Assembly (NCBI RefSeq): GCF_963678635.1
Contig: NC_087068.1
Coordinates: 51,686,731 to 51,750,730 of the forward strand
Source: Symsagittifera roscoffensis
Taxonomy: Eukaryota > Xenacoelomorpha > Acoela > Convolutidae
Length of the DNA stretch: 64,000 nt
Direction: 5' to 3'
Both the position numbers and the translations under genes were made by a program. Positions 11,525 through 22,133 of this stretch are shown here, piece by piece. Below the pieces are notes generated by a model. The model worked only from the letters and a program-made list of their open reading frames with translations, made no database searches and was not told where the DNA came from. How positions within the stretch are numbered: the stretch's first letter is position 1; every line of letters starts with the position of its first letter.

Positions 11525-12732
11525 TGGTATTCCAAGGTACAGACCCTGGATATTCTGTAGAAAACTATTTAAATGCAGTCACAGCAAATTTAATTTCAAA
11601 TATCGGACTTGAACCAATTAATACACCACTCCATCAAAATTGGATACATAGACGCACAGCGTTAATCCAAACAACATTTGATGGCGCAGCTCAGAAATGG
11701 GTTTCAGTTTTACCAATAGAAATAAAAACAAATTGGAAAAGATTTACACAAGAATTTTCAAAAATGCTTGATTCTGAAAGAAATAAACAACACCAAAGAG
11801 TTTTATGCAATGAAATTCGCAGACTACCAAACGAAACAATTAAACAATTGGCAGTAAGAATCGAAACACTAGTTCGAAAAGAATATTCAATGAACACTCA
11901 TGTTTATAAAAACAAGAAAATGACAGAAGTTTTAATGATGACTCTAACACCCCAATTAAGAAAAATAGCTATAAAAAAGAGAGCATCACATCCCTCATCC
12001 ATTCGAGAACCAGATTTAGATTTTAGGAAACTAGTTGACAAACTAGAACAAGCAGAAATCACAATGAAACTCGAAGAAACAGAAAATCTTAAAATACAAT
12101 ATGTTAATAGAATCGAAACAAATACTACACATATAAACGACGTACACGATTCAGATGTAGACCTAACTGAAAAAATTACTGAAATTTTGAACATATATGA
12201 GAAAAATCCCAATTTCAAAGGTAAACCATCTTTCAAGAAATGGTGTAATTACTGTCGAAGATACGGACATAGCATTGCCGAATGTAGACAAAAACAACAA
12301 GATAACCAAAATAAACTACAAAAGTACAAAAAACCAAATAAATCAATCTATCAATACATGAAAAAGGATCAAAATTTACCAAACAAAAATACACATAGTA
12401 ATAACAGCTTTGGTAAACTACTCCCAAATAATTCAAATTACTCAAGAAGCCAATCACCCTATAACTCTAACTTTAACTCTAATTCACGAAATTTCTCACA
12501 AAATAGATATAGTCGATCAAATAGCCAAAATAACCAGTATAGAAACAATCATTCACGATCAAATTCAAACAGAACAGAATTTTTTGATACCAGTTCCCAT
12601 TCAAATTCTAAAAATAGACACTATTCAAACGATAGGTTACGTAATTCATCATACAATAGAAATAGAAACTACTCCAATAACAGAAATAGAAGTTATTCAA
12701 ACAACAGAAATCAACGTTACCAAAAAAAATAG
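11524..12732 (+). CDS. gag: Gag: capsid-like domain plus CCHC zinc knuckle
   Basis: A 402-codon frame. Residues about 1-175 have the pattern of Ty3/gypsy Gag capsids (retrotrans_gag family): an early FxG, a central Trp in AQKW, a helix with WKRFxxEF, and later LTPQLRK. Residues 241-254 form a zinc knuckle CNYCRRYGHSIAEC with exact CX2CX4HX4C spacing, which binds RNA during packaging. Residues about 261-402 are a disordered Asn/Ser/Arg/Tyr tail. The frame stops in a run of eight A bases (12722-12729), after which the same kind of sequence continues in the +1 frame. The product would assemble the particle and package the RNA. This is the most intact frame of the element. Confidence 0.9.
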   Translation: MVFQGTDPGYSVENYLNAVTANLISNIGLEPINTPLHQNWIHRRTALIQTTFDGAAQKWVSVLPIEIKTNWKRFTQEFSKMLDSERNKQHQRVLCNEIRRLPNETIKQLAVRIETLVRKEYSMNTHVYKNKKMTEVLMMTLTPQLRKIAIKKRASHPSSIREPDLDFRKLVDKLEQAEITMKLEETENLKIQYVNRIETNTTHINDVHDSDVDLTEKITEILNIYEKNPNFKGKPSFKKWCNYCRRYGHSIAECRQKQQDNQNKLQKYKKPNKSIYQYMKKDQNLPNKNTHSNNSFGKLLPNNSNYSRSQSPYNSNFNSNSRNFSQNRYSRSNSQNNQYRNNHSRSNSNRTEFFDTSSHSNSKNRHYSNDRLRNSSYNRNRNYSNNRNRSYSNNRNQRYQKK

Positions 12733-13189
12733 ATCGAGAAACAATTCCTACAACAGATCTAATTATCCAGGAAACAATAACAATTACTATAATAGGTCAC
12801 GAAACAACTCACAAAGTAGGAATCCCAATTATAACAATCGAAGAAATTATTCTCAATCCCCTTATCGAAACAACAATCGTTACCCTGATTCCCAACACAA
12901 ATATAGAAGTAACACACCAAAACATCAGCGAAAAATTAATCAGGTACAAGGAACTGAAGAAACAACTTCAGATCCTCTCGGTATTGACAACTCAGAGAGT
13001 ACCGAACTACAATTAAACCACATTAATTGTGAATCAACAGACAGCGAGAGTGATACAAATAACACTATCTCAGTTAATATGCTCACAGTCGAAAACGACT
13101 ACGAACCCATTATATACGAACAACCCTATAATTCACACATTAGCGAAATCAATCGGAACTTCTTCAAGACTACTATACTAGACCCATAA
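12731..13189 (+). pseudogene. Gag C-terminal extension / Gag-Pol junction
   Basis: Directly after the Gag stop, the +1 frame carries on with the same Asn/Ser/Arg/Tyr-rich composition and then becomes acidic and Ser/Thr-rich, ending at a TAA (13187-13189). The switch lies in the A8 run at 12722-12729, which could be a programmed frameshift site or a one-base indel. With the many other indels in this copy, decay is the simpler reading. Confidence 0.55.
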
Positions 13190-13362
13190 AAAACGATGTA
13201 TCAGTTGAACAGAATGTAAATGAAATAAATACAGTAGTCAATAACGAAAAACAACGCTCAAGTACAAATCACATTTACCAAAATATACAAAAAGAACAAC
13301 CAAGAGAAAAAATTTGGACAATCCCATTTCTCTTAGAAAGCCCAGAAAGTAAAAAATTTTAA

Positions 13363-13746
13363 CCAACCGATCTTGAAAAAGATTTTTTGATTGATTCAGA
13401 AGCAGAATCAAATATTATTAACATCCCTACCTGGAATGAAATTAAATCGTTATATCCAATCCTAACACCTATAAAGACCGCCAGTAAATTAACAATAGCA
13501 CAAGGATCGACATTAGTAAGTTACGGAAAAATCCAACTTTTCGTTGTTCCCACTAGAACAATGGAACAAAACAAAATACTAAATAAACCATTTAAACAAA
13601 CCTTTCACATTACAGACATAAAACACAATATCATTGGCATACCATTTATAACTAAGTATATTCCCACAATAAACATTTTGAATAGCAAACTTCATATAAA
13701 AGATAAACACACAAGCACAAAAAACACATCCTTAACATTCTTATAA
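13363..13746 (+). pseudogene. retroelement aspartic protease, altered active site
   Basis: The frame contains the protease core: hydrophobic FLI before the active-site Asp, ESNIIN after it, and a late HNIIGIPFI that matches the conserved (I/L)(I/L)GxxF of retropepsins. The enzyme cleaves Gag-Pol into mature proteins. At the catalytic triad (13393-13401) the sequence encodes Asp-Ser-Glu, where the family has Asp-Ser/Thr-Gly. The Gly is essential in known retropepsins, so this copy should be inactive. The frame has no ATG and would be made only as part of a polyprotein. Confidence 0.75.
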
Positions 13747-13899
13747 AGATTAAACAAACAACCACCATTTTTCTCCAAATTTTATCCTATTTAAAATCAG
13801 GAACGAAAACACCTGAAACCAATATCAGGAAATATCTATAACTTTTCCATCAAACAAGTCCATCAGTACGATAAAGACCAAAACAAACAACATTTCTTT

Positions 13900-14205
13900 A
13901 TGTCAGATCTTGAATTTAAACCCATCCATAATTTTTTCCGAATCACAATTTCATCAATAAAATATATGAAACATTCAAACTCAGATATTATTTCATTGCA
14001 CGTATATAACAATTCACCATACCAGATAATACTACCCTTAGGACTCTTAGGATACTGTGAAACAAATGCTACAACTTCACCCACAAATGAAGTAGCATAT
14101 CGAGTCAATAATATACTACAATTACTAGATATATGTCAATCCACAATTCTTGATGAAGAATTATCAATAAACAACATAATAAGCAACGAAAAAAAGAAAC
14201 ACTGA
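13900..14205 (+). CDS. Pol spacer between protease and RT
   Basis: A 101-codon frame lies between PR and RT. It has a hydrophobic stretch (ILPLGLLGYC) followed by a helix-like part with NNILQLLDICQ. Such a segment commonly precedes RT in animal Ty3/gypsy Pol proteins. It is joined to its neighbours only across frame breaks. No catalytic motif is expected. Confidence 0.5.
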   Translation: MSDLEFKPIHNFFRITISSIKYMKHSNSDIISLHVYNNSPYQIILPLGLLGYCETNATTSPTNEVAYRVNNILQLLDICQSTILDEELSINNIISNEKKKH

Positions 14206-14282
14206 CTATCACAAAAACACCATTTTTTAAAGCAACGTTTAAAATATCACATTATACGGAAAAATAAGAAAAGTTTCTAATA

Positions 14283-14938
14283 ATGTTCAATTTGCAACAT
14301 TCCCAAATAACACAAAAAGAATTCGATAAATTAGCCGCGCTATTTTTAAAATTTCCAACAGTTTATGCAACATCAAAAATCGATGTTGGAAAAATTATTT
14401 CACCACTACATTTACCTTTAAAACCTGACGCAGTTTTCAAAAAACAAAGAGCAAGTGAAGTACCGATACACTTACAAGATATAGTGAACAAACTATTTGA
14501 CATTTTAGAACAATATGAAATAATATCACCAGTAAATAAAGAAAACAACCAAAAGGTAACACCTTTATCAACCCAGTTATCATCTTAGCTAAAGGAGAAT
14601 CACTAAAAATTGTTCTAGATACTAGATACCTCAATTCACTAATTGACGAATTAAATGTAATTGGCCCATTGAACCTATTGAAGTAATTCTAACAAAAATC
14701 AACGGTAAATATTTCACAACAGCAGATATGAATAGTGCATACAATCAAATGCCACTAGATGAACAATCAGGACGATTAACACAATTCGTTATTGGAAATG
14801 AACAATACGAATTCAACAGATTATTCTATGGAATTTCCATAGGAACATCAGCATTTTCAGCTTTTATGAATAAAATTTTTAGACCACTTATACTCAAAAA
14901 ACATGCAATCACATACATAGATGATATTTTCAAGCATT
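14283..14938 (+). pseudogene. reverse transcriptase, frameshifted
   Basis: 14283-14588 carries the N-terminal RT region (PLHLPLKPDA, then a helix and the loop before the fingers). After a frameshift at about 14,550 the next frame gives the INPVIILAK and VLDTRYLN motifs, and after a second shift at about 14,660 the palm: FTTADMNSAYNQ (first catalytic Asp), FNRLFYGISIGTSAFS, and YIDD at 14914-14925 (the YxDD catalytic pair). The frame stops soon after YIDD. It copies the RNA genome into cDNA. The catalytic Asp residues are present, but at least three frame breaks make this copy non-functional. Confidence 0.85.
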
Positions 14939-15004
14939 AATAAACGAAAGACGAAATGTTTAAAATTTTAGAACAATATCATCAAATACTCAAAAAAAGA
15001 AAAC

Positions 15005-15748
15005 ATGAAAGCAGCCCCAGACAAATCACATTTTTTCCTAAAACGCGTAAAATTTCTTATCGAAAGAAACACTATAACTCCATTGAAATCACAAATACAC
15101 GCAATTCAGATACTTCAACCACCCACAAATAAAAAGAAAATTCGACAATTCCTTGGAATGTTAAACTTCTTAAGTAAATATGTCTACAAAATGCAATTAT
15201 ACTTAAGACCTTTCTATAACATCCTTAGACAACAAAATAACTTCGAATGGACTACCGAACATCAAACAAGATTCAAAGAAATTAAAAAACTGTTAACAGA
15301 ACAAATATCAAATACAATCCCAGATCCAAATCAATCATTTTACGCAATGTGCGATGCTTCAAACTTTGGCATTGGTGCAGCATTGCTACAATCACACAGT
15401 GGAACAAACAAAATGAATCTTATATCAGCAAATTCTCGCTTATTTACACAAGCCAGACTACGACTCTCTACTCTCATGAGAGAATGCACAGATGTAATAT
15501 ACACACTTACCGAATATGAATTTCTAATACTTGGATCTAAACATCCAACAGTTCTATTTACAGACCATAAACCTATAATATTTCTTTTTACACAGAAATC
15601 AAACCCAAACCATAGAGTTTATAGATTCCAATTAATTTTAACGAAATTCCCAAACTTACATATAGTTTGGACAGTAGGAAAAAATCTTGCACTACTAGAT
15701 ACATTAAGTAGAAATACACCAAATACCAAAATACCAATTACCAGTTGA
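15005..15748 (+). pseudogene. RT thumb/connection and RNase H
   Basis: A 247-codon frame follows YIDD after a stop. It starts with KSHFFL, continues with IRQFLGMLNFL (typical Ty3/gypsy RT thumb), then RNase H: the first Asp in MCDAS (15353-15355), a Glu in MREC, and an Asp in FTDHKP. It ends with LLDTLSRN, the conserved close of gypsy RNase H. It degrades the RNA strand during cDNA synthesis. The domain is largely intact in this frame but detached from RT. Confidence 0.85.
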
Positions 15749-16424
15749 AATATTACCAGTTGAAATACCAAAAAACATTAAATTCTATCTTGCAAAAAAT
15801 GAAACATCACCAAGATTGGAATGCAAATATGCAGTAAAACCTGATATAGTTCAGTCACAAATAAACAACTTACAACATTTCCCGCTCTATTTAGATTGTC
15901 AAATTAACCACTATGAAGTAGATCTATTAGGAATATCCACATTCAAACCAATTCCTTATTTACATTGGATAAAAAACAATACTCAACAAAAAACAATCAA
16001 ACAATAACCACAAAGAAAAGACACCTTTCCATTGATAGAAAAAGAAAATTTAACTGACAAAATAAGTTTATCAGGACCACCAATAAATGATTCAAAATAC
16101 ACAATATATCAAGTTTTTGATCTCCATGACCCACTCGACACAATTCCTTTATCAAAAATAGAAGTTGAAAATATTTTTCTACCACCAACAGAAAAAATTA
16201 CACTACAGTTATTACAAAAATACCAAAATTTTGATCCCGTAATTCGATAACTCAAATAATGGCACAAGTATAAAACAAAACCAACAAAGGTTGATACAAC
16301 AATATAAGGAAATAAATTACTCCTCCGATACTTTAAAAAAATCAATAATACAACTATTAAGGAAATTACAGACCTTTTAGAATATCAAACAACCGATTTT
16401 AAAGTACCCTGTCTCCCCCTCAGC
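15749..16424 (+). pseudogene. Pol spacer between RNase H and integrase
   Basis: There are two coding-like frames (15816-16007 and 16032-16250) without recognised motifs, each ending in a stop, followed by a short stretch that in another frame leads into the integrase zinc finger. In Ty3/gypsy Pol this position is a tether of variable length. At about 220 codons it is long. Confidence 0.5.
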
Positions 16425-17158
16425 ATGATGCTGATAGCATTTAACATATCCCATACACAACATACAAAAGGACACTCAGGATCAGAAAAGACATATTCAA
16501 AATTTACACAAAATATTTACTTCCCACATGCACCAATTTGGATTAAAGTATTATGCAACGATTGCATAATATGTCAATTAAATAAACCTTATCTAAATCA
16601 AAAACAAATAGCAACAAAACAAGATTTTAAAGGGACAAAGTCTATATTTCAATCATAGAATTCGACACAAAAGGGCCAATTTCACCATCCTCCGAAGAAA
16701 ATTCTTATATTATGGTAATTGTTGATGCATTTACACACTACGTAGCACTCAACTCAGTACCACAATGTAATGCTTATTACGCATACACAATACTTTACGA
16801 ACATTGGATAGCTAAATTCGGACTACCAGAAATACTAGTCACAGATAATGGAACAGAATTCATTAACAACGAAATCATCACATTATGCCACCTATATAAT
16901 ATTAAACATAAACCACGTACATCTCATGCACCCTGGACAAATGGATTAGTCGAAGGTATGAATCGTTCACTACAAGAATATCTTAGATGCATCATTAATG
17001 GAAATGATACAAGATACACTGAATGGTCAACAGATGTAAAATTATTCCCATTATCCTATAATTCACAAATCACAACAACTTTAGGAATGTCACCATACGA
17101 AATGGTTTTTAATCAAAAACACGAAAACCAATCATGTTTACAGCAAACGCTCATATAA
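16425..17158 (+). pseudogene. integrase: zinc-binding and catalytic core
   Basis: 16425-16658 encodes the H-H-C-C zinc finger: HTKGH followed about 30 residues later by CNDC. After a frame break at about 16,650, 16712-17158 encodes the core: Asp in IVDAF (16724-16726), Asp in TDNGTEF (16844-16846) and Glu in GLVEGMNRSL (16952-16954), with exactly 35 residues between the last two, the D,D(35)E arrangement of retroelement integrases. It inserts the cDNA into the host genome. All catalytic residues remain; the frame break between domains disables this copy. Confidence 0.9.
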
Positions 17159-17726
17159 ATGCACAAGGTTTTGTCAATCAAACAAAGATTCAATTTGTTA
17201 TAACCTACCCTTTCACACACATGATGAAGACCACTTTCATCATCCGCAAATTTTGAAATTACACATACCGAATGGATTTTAAAAAGAGATAAAAAACACA
17301 ATGAAATCTACCAAAAAATAACAAAAAAAGTGTTACAACGGCAAAATTTAATAAACCAATTTAATTCACGCTTCATGCCAGCCACAGACTTAAAAATTGG
17401 AACATTTGTGTTCTTTCACAGGTTTACACATCGTTCAAAATAACCCACAAATAGAACAAAATCAAAACGTTAATACTACCAAAAAAACAAAAACAATTCA
17501 ACAGCAAATTATAGACGTCAAAGATCAGACACACCAGAACCAAAAATACCTCAAAAAGACAGAAAAAATTGAAAAATTACCTGAAAAAATTTCACCACAG
17601 GATCAACAACAAAAATCCAAACATAGAGAATCATCACGTCTTAGAAGTCAGCCACAAAAAAACTATAAAACTTTCATCCCACAATCTAAAATAATAAAGA
17701 AAGTTGAATTTCAGAAACAACCTTGA
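17159..17726 (+). pseudogene. integrase C-terminal region and Pol tail
   Basis: Degraded continuation of Pol. A short stretch near 17,380-17,430 fits the integrase C-terminal (GPY/F-like) region, with Gly-Thr-Phe-Val followed by Phe and Arg/Lys. A 109-codon frame (17397-17726) follows and is Gln/Lys-rich, ending in a basic segment with SSRLRSQPQKNYK, as seen at the end of many Pol proteins. No chromodomain is visible. Confidence 0.5.
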
Positions 17727-18858
17727 TTTAAGATTAAGGTAAACATTCTTTTAAATCACTTTACACCTTCACATTTCTGTAAAAACATGCTGAAAATAAG
17801 CTCGATCAGCTCTAGTTCTAATTCAACCAATAGAAATTGTTCAAATTGTCACCATTATATCTCTAACACAAACTTATTTAGCCGATAAAAATTAATCTCC
17901 AGGCATATCTATAATTGTAACTTTACAACCTCCAGGTCAAACATAAGCAACTTGCTAAAACTTGACAACGTAAGTAAACACTATTTCAATTTTATAACCC
18001 TCCCTTATCTGATTATGCAAAAATCAACATTTTTTTCCCAATTCAGACCTCAAAAGTCCCCCAACCAAAAATGGCAAATTAGCTTAAAGTAAAAAAGACC
18101 CATGATCAATTGGCCTAAAGTACAAGTATTTCAAAGATACCCCCATTTATCCAACAAATAAAAACAATACTATGAAGACCTCCCGAACACCGAAAATTTA
18201 GCCCTCAACAACTTTTGACAAAACTCAACCCACTTGTCAAAAAATTAATAAATAATCCGACCACACTTGAATTTCGCCTCAAAACTTTAAAAAATAATCG
18301 ACGAACGAATCACTTCCTAAATGTTTCTTTCCATAACAGTTGATCACATAAAACAAAAATTTCTAAACCTCTTCACAAAATTTTCAATCTATTTCAATTT
18401 TTGAAATAATTTTTCATTGAAACTTTTGAATTAATAATAATAACTTCTATAATTTTTTGCAATCTTTTTTTAAATTTTCAATTCCCTATTTGAAATATAT
18501 CTCCAACTCTCCCAAATCCTTTACCATATCTACAGGCACGAATACGTATAATATATCTAAATGATACGAACTATTTTCAGTCGAACAGATATTTTTCTTT
18601 TATTCATAATTTTCCTCACATTTTTAATCTCCCTCATCATGACAATAAAAAATAAAAGCAATAGTCACCTTTGCCCTAGCAACTATTATCTTGATACTTT
18701 TTATTAAAGAATAATATAATAAACACAAACTTTCCAGTAAAAATTAAAATTCAGATAATTTTCCAAATTTGCTAATCAACCACCATCAAACCAGCCCCCA
18801 CCAAACACATCCCAGGAAAGTCCAATAACACCTACAAATACAAACACGCATTTCTTTT
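17727..18858 (+). other. AT-rich gap between Pol and downstream ORFs
   Basis: About 1.1 kb without a convincing frame. It could hold the splice acceptor of a subgenomic RNA for the downstream ORFs; several pyrimidine-rich stretches followed by CAG exist, but none stands out. Confidence 0.5.
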
Positions 18859-19780
18859 CAAGACAATCCATACACCTTTGAAGAACGACACGCACACTTA
18901 TCAGAACCACTAGAACCAGTTCATCGACAAGCATCTTTAATTAAACCAACATATAACTTATATCCCACCTTACAACAAGATCTCAACTGAGTCAGACATA
19001 TTAGCCAAAACCAAAATACACCTGAGATACATAGACAAATTATACATCCGCGAAGAAATAGAAATTTTCAATCCCCCAGAGTTCATTTTGATATAACTCA
19101 ATCACCAACACCAACTACCTCAGAACTTTCAAGCAGTACACTAACAGAAACTCCCACACTTCTTTCTTTCGCAACATAGCACCTCAAATATACCCTCAGA
19201 TTACCTAGGTTCAATCCCAACATCACAACAAATCCGAGAAAACCCTTTTAATCCCCCAGACGCTACAGAACGACCACCATATTGGACAACACACTCATAT
19301 ACTCAAGGTGAACCGAATATAGTAAATGAACCAATAGATATTTCTTCTGATACAACACTATCATCATTACCAGAAACACTCTCACTTCCATCAACACCAT
19401 CAATAAGTCAAGTCTCACCAACACTTTTCCCTTTAAATTTTCCAAACAACCTCGACGCTAGATACCGAGAACAATCAACGTCAAATATCCCTTTACGATT
19501 AGATTGGAATACTTTCGTAGCACCTTCATCACTATTTGGACAACATCATGAAAGTAACCGACTCCATAGTTGGGCACTTAATAGATTACAATATAGACAA
19601 GATATCCACGAAGATATACGAGAACAAAACATTCAAATACTTCATCAAAACAGTCTCCAATTAAAGTTTGAAATCACAGTCAAACTTAATAATATTGTTC
19701 AACACCCTTTTCCCCTAAATCCACCAAACATAACAGCTCAATCACTACCTCCTCCATTCATAACAACTGAAGTAATATAA
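18859..19780 (+). pseudogene. unknown ORF downstream of Pol (Ser/Thr/Pro-rich)
   Basis: A coding-like frame runs from about 18,859 with one in-frame TGA (18988-18990), shifts frame near 19,175, and ends at TAA 19778-19780. The middle is a Thr/Ser/Pro linker. The last third (about 19,450-19,780) has mixed composition with Trp, His and Arg and looks like a folded helical domain. There is no signal peptide or membrane segment. I do not recognise it; its place before the envelope-like region suggests a separate accessory or structural gene. Confidence 0.45.
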
Positions 19781-19852
19781 AAATACGATAGATACACTAA
19801 AAAAACAATTGGATATATCACATTTTATAACCCATACTCCGGATTATCACAC

Positions 19853-22133
19853 ACATGTACATTTTAAGATTTTTACGTTTCAACACATTCTTTTTCTAAT
19901 TTTTACCGAAAAACATACAAATTCATCCCCTCGTACAGGACCTCAGGATTTATTAGTAATACACTATGATTGTGAAGAAAACGAACAAAAAACACTACAC
20001 AAATACGCTATAAACCAAGTAACACAATGCGAATCAGAACCACAAGCTATAGAAAGCACAAATGCAATAGCAACACTATACTCAAAAGCCTGATCAACAC
20101 CATAACAGGATACAAGTTTACAGCAACATTTTCCGAAAAGAAAGTACATTGCTCGCAAGTCTCAAACGGAAATAAAAACCGACTAGACCACATATCTTTG
20201 TATCAGAGTAATATAGAAAGATTACTACATCTTAGCCCTCAAAATTGTAAGAATGAACTTAGACGATTAAACTTGACACAAAACGACGAAACAAATAAAA
20301 AATTTGTAAATTTTCAAGTTTTCCCAGACTTAGCACATCAAGCAGAACTTGAAAAACACCAAGGTCACATTAGACTAGACAGCAATTTCCCCTTTCATGG
20401 AACACACGGAAGACTGACATACGATCAACTTGATAAACACTGGATACCACATAAAGGTATCAATGATCCCTCAATTTGCAAAGCAGAGACAAAAAAAAGG
20501 ATATCAAGAAATAATGTTCTTTGATTGGAAAATACAACTTGAAAAAGTACAACTAACACGAGATTTAAAAGACGACACAATCCTTTATCAGGGCATTCGA
20601 CTTCCTTGTAAAAATGACCAAGGATATTGCGATCCTACAACACGCACACAAGCAACCATAGTATGGTTTCCTGATGAAACCTGCACAGTTTTCCAAATCG
20701 CAAGAATACACGCTAGAATGATTAAATTTCACCAAAAATATTTTATTGAATCAATCCCATTTGAAAAAGTAAACCCAACTCAAAGAAGAAGTACTAAATT
20801 AGAAACATCCATAATATAAAAAACAATTGACACGTTTTCAAATATATCACGAAACGGAATTTGCATGTAAATACAAAAACCCACTCTACAAAACACAATA
20901 CTCCGAAATACTTGTTGAATACGACAAAGGTTTCGACATGACCACTGGAAAAATAAAATTTGACCCCTATGCTACACATCACCCAATAAACGAAGATACA
21001 TCATACATCCCAGTGAACCTTCGCAAAAACGCAGGAAATCCTGGTGGAAGACTAGAACCATACGACAGTGAAAGCACACGTTTACAAGAACTATTATTAA
21101 TGAACAGTACTTATTTTGGCGCAATACATTATGACATTCACTTAAATATGAAATTAGACTACATAATTAGTAGAATTTTCCAAGAAATGTCACTTTCTGA
21201 ATTATAAACACTCCACTAACTATGCGAATTAGAAAGAACACAAATTCTACAATCACTCGCATTAGCAGTTCTAAAAATACCGCACGCAGGATATTTGTTA
21301 TCCGGAAATAGATCAAACTTTCTTGACTATGAAGGGAACATTTTTTGGTTTAATACTTGCACCAAAAAAGTATCACCACTATATGTTTTTGAGGACAAAC
21401 GTTGTTACAAAAGAATCCCCATATTCTACAAAAACAAGTACATTTTGTTGATACAATTTCAAGACGAACATATTTTTGGGATACCGCAGTCCCATGTGGA
21501 TCAGAAAATAGCCACAACGTCGTACAATTAAACCCTGACGGAGAAAAATAATATCTACTTACACCATACCCTACACTCATGCAGCCACCAAAAAAGTTTT
21601 CACCAGAAAGCATTCAAGCTATTAATCGCAACCCAAATATCGATTTATAATCAATCGGTATATATTCTAAATCGATATACAACATCACTTTAGAACACAA
21701 CAGTTTCAAGAACTACTAACACAAATGGACACTATACAACGACAATCAATAGACCAAAATTTACGAAAACTTGCAGAAACAGCAGGATTTTCAGATATTT
21801 ACGCACAAGATTACAGCGGATATTTTAAAGACATCAAAGATTACATATATTTAAACGGTGAAAAATATCAACATCAAGATATATCACCAATCAATATTTT
21901 TAGTTTTGTAAATCTCAAAATGAAGTTTTAGCCTTTCTAGGATGGCCATATTACATCTTAGAAAGATTGACTATCTTATACGCAATGTTTAATTTTTTTT
22001 GGATTTCTTATCTCATTACTAAAAGGAACCTATAACACATGCGCAATACATACACAAGTAAAGCGACAAGCCAGCGTAGCACGCATATTAATTGCAGGAT
22101 TTTTGGAATATTTTCATCATCAATAAATAAAAT
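19853..22133 (+). pseudogene. envelope-like glycoprotein remnant
   Basis: A series of frames (19809-20093, 20027-20524, 20430-20819, 20827-21531, 21725-21931 and a short one to about 22,130) together span about 2.3 kb. The start has a hydrophobic leader-like stretch at 19,853-19,910, the middle has scattered Cys and Trp residues as in a secreted ectodomain, and 21,930-22,020 encodes a hydrophobic segment that could be a membrane anchor with a short basic tail. This layout and the position after Pol fit an env gene of an errantivirus-type element. Breaks: frameshifts near 19,895, 20,090, 20,505, 20,820, 21,430, 21,930 and 21,990, plus stops at 21205-21207 and near 21,540 and 21,650. It is thus non-functional. 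Its nearest viral fusion-protein class is not assigned. Confidence 0.6.
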
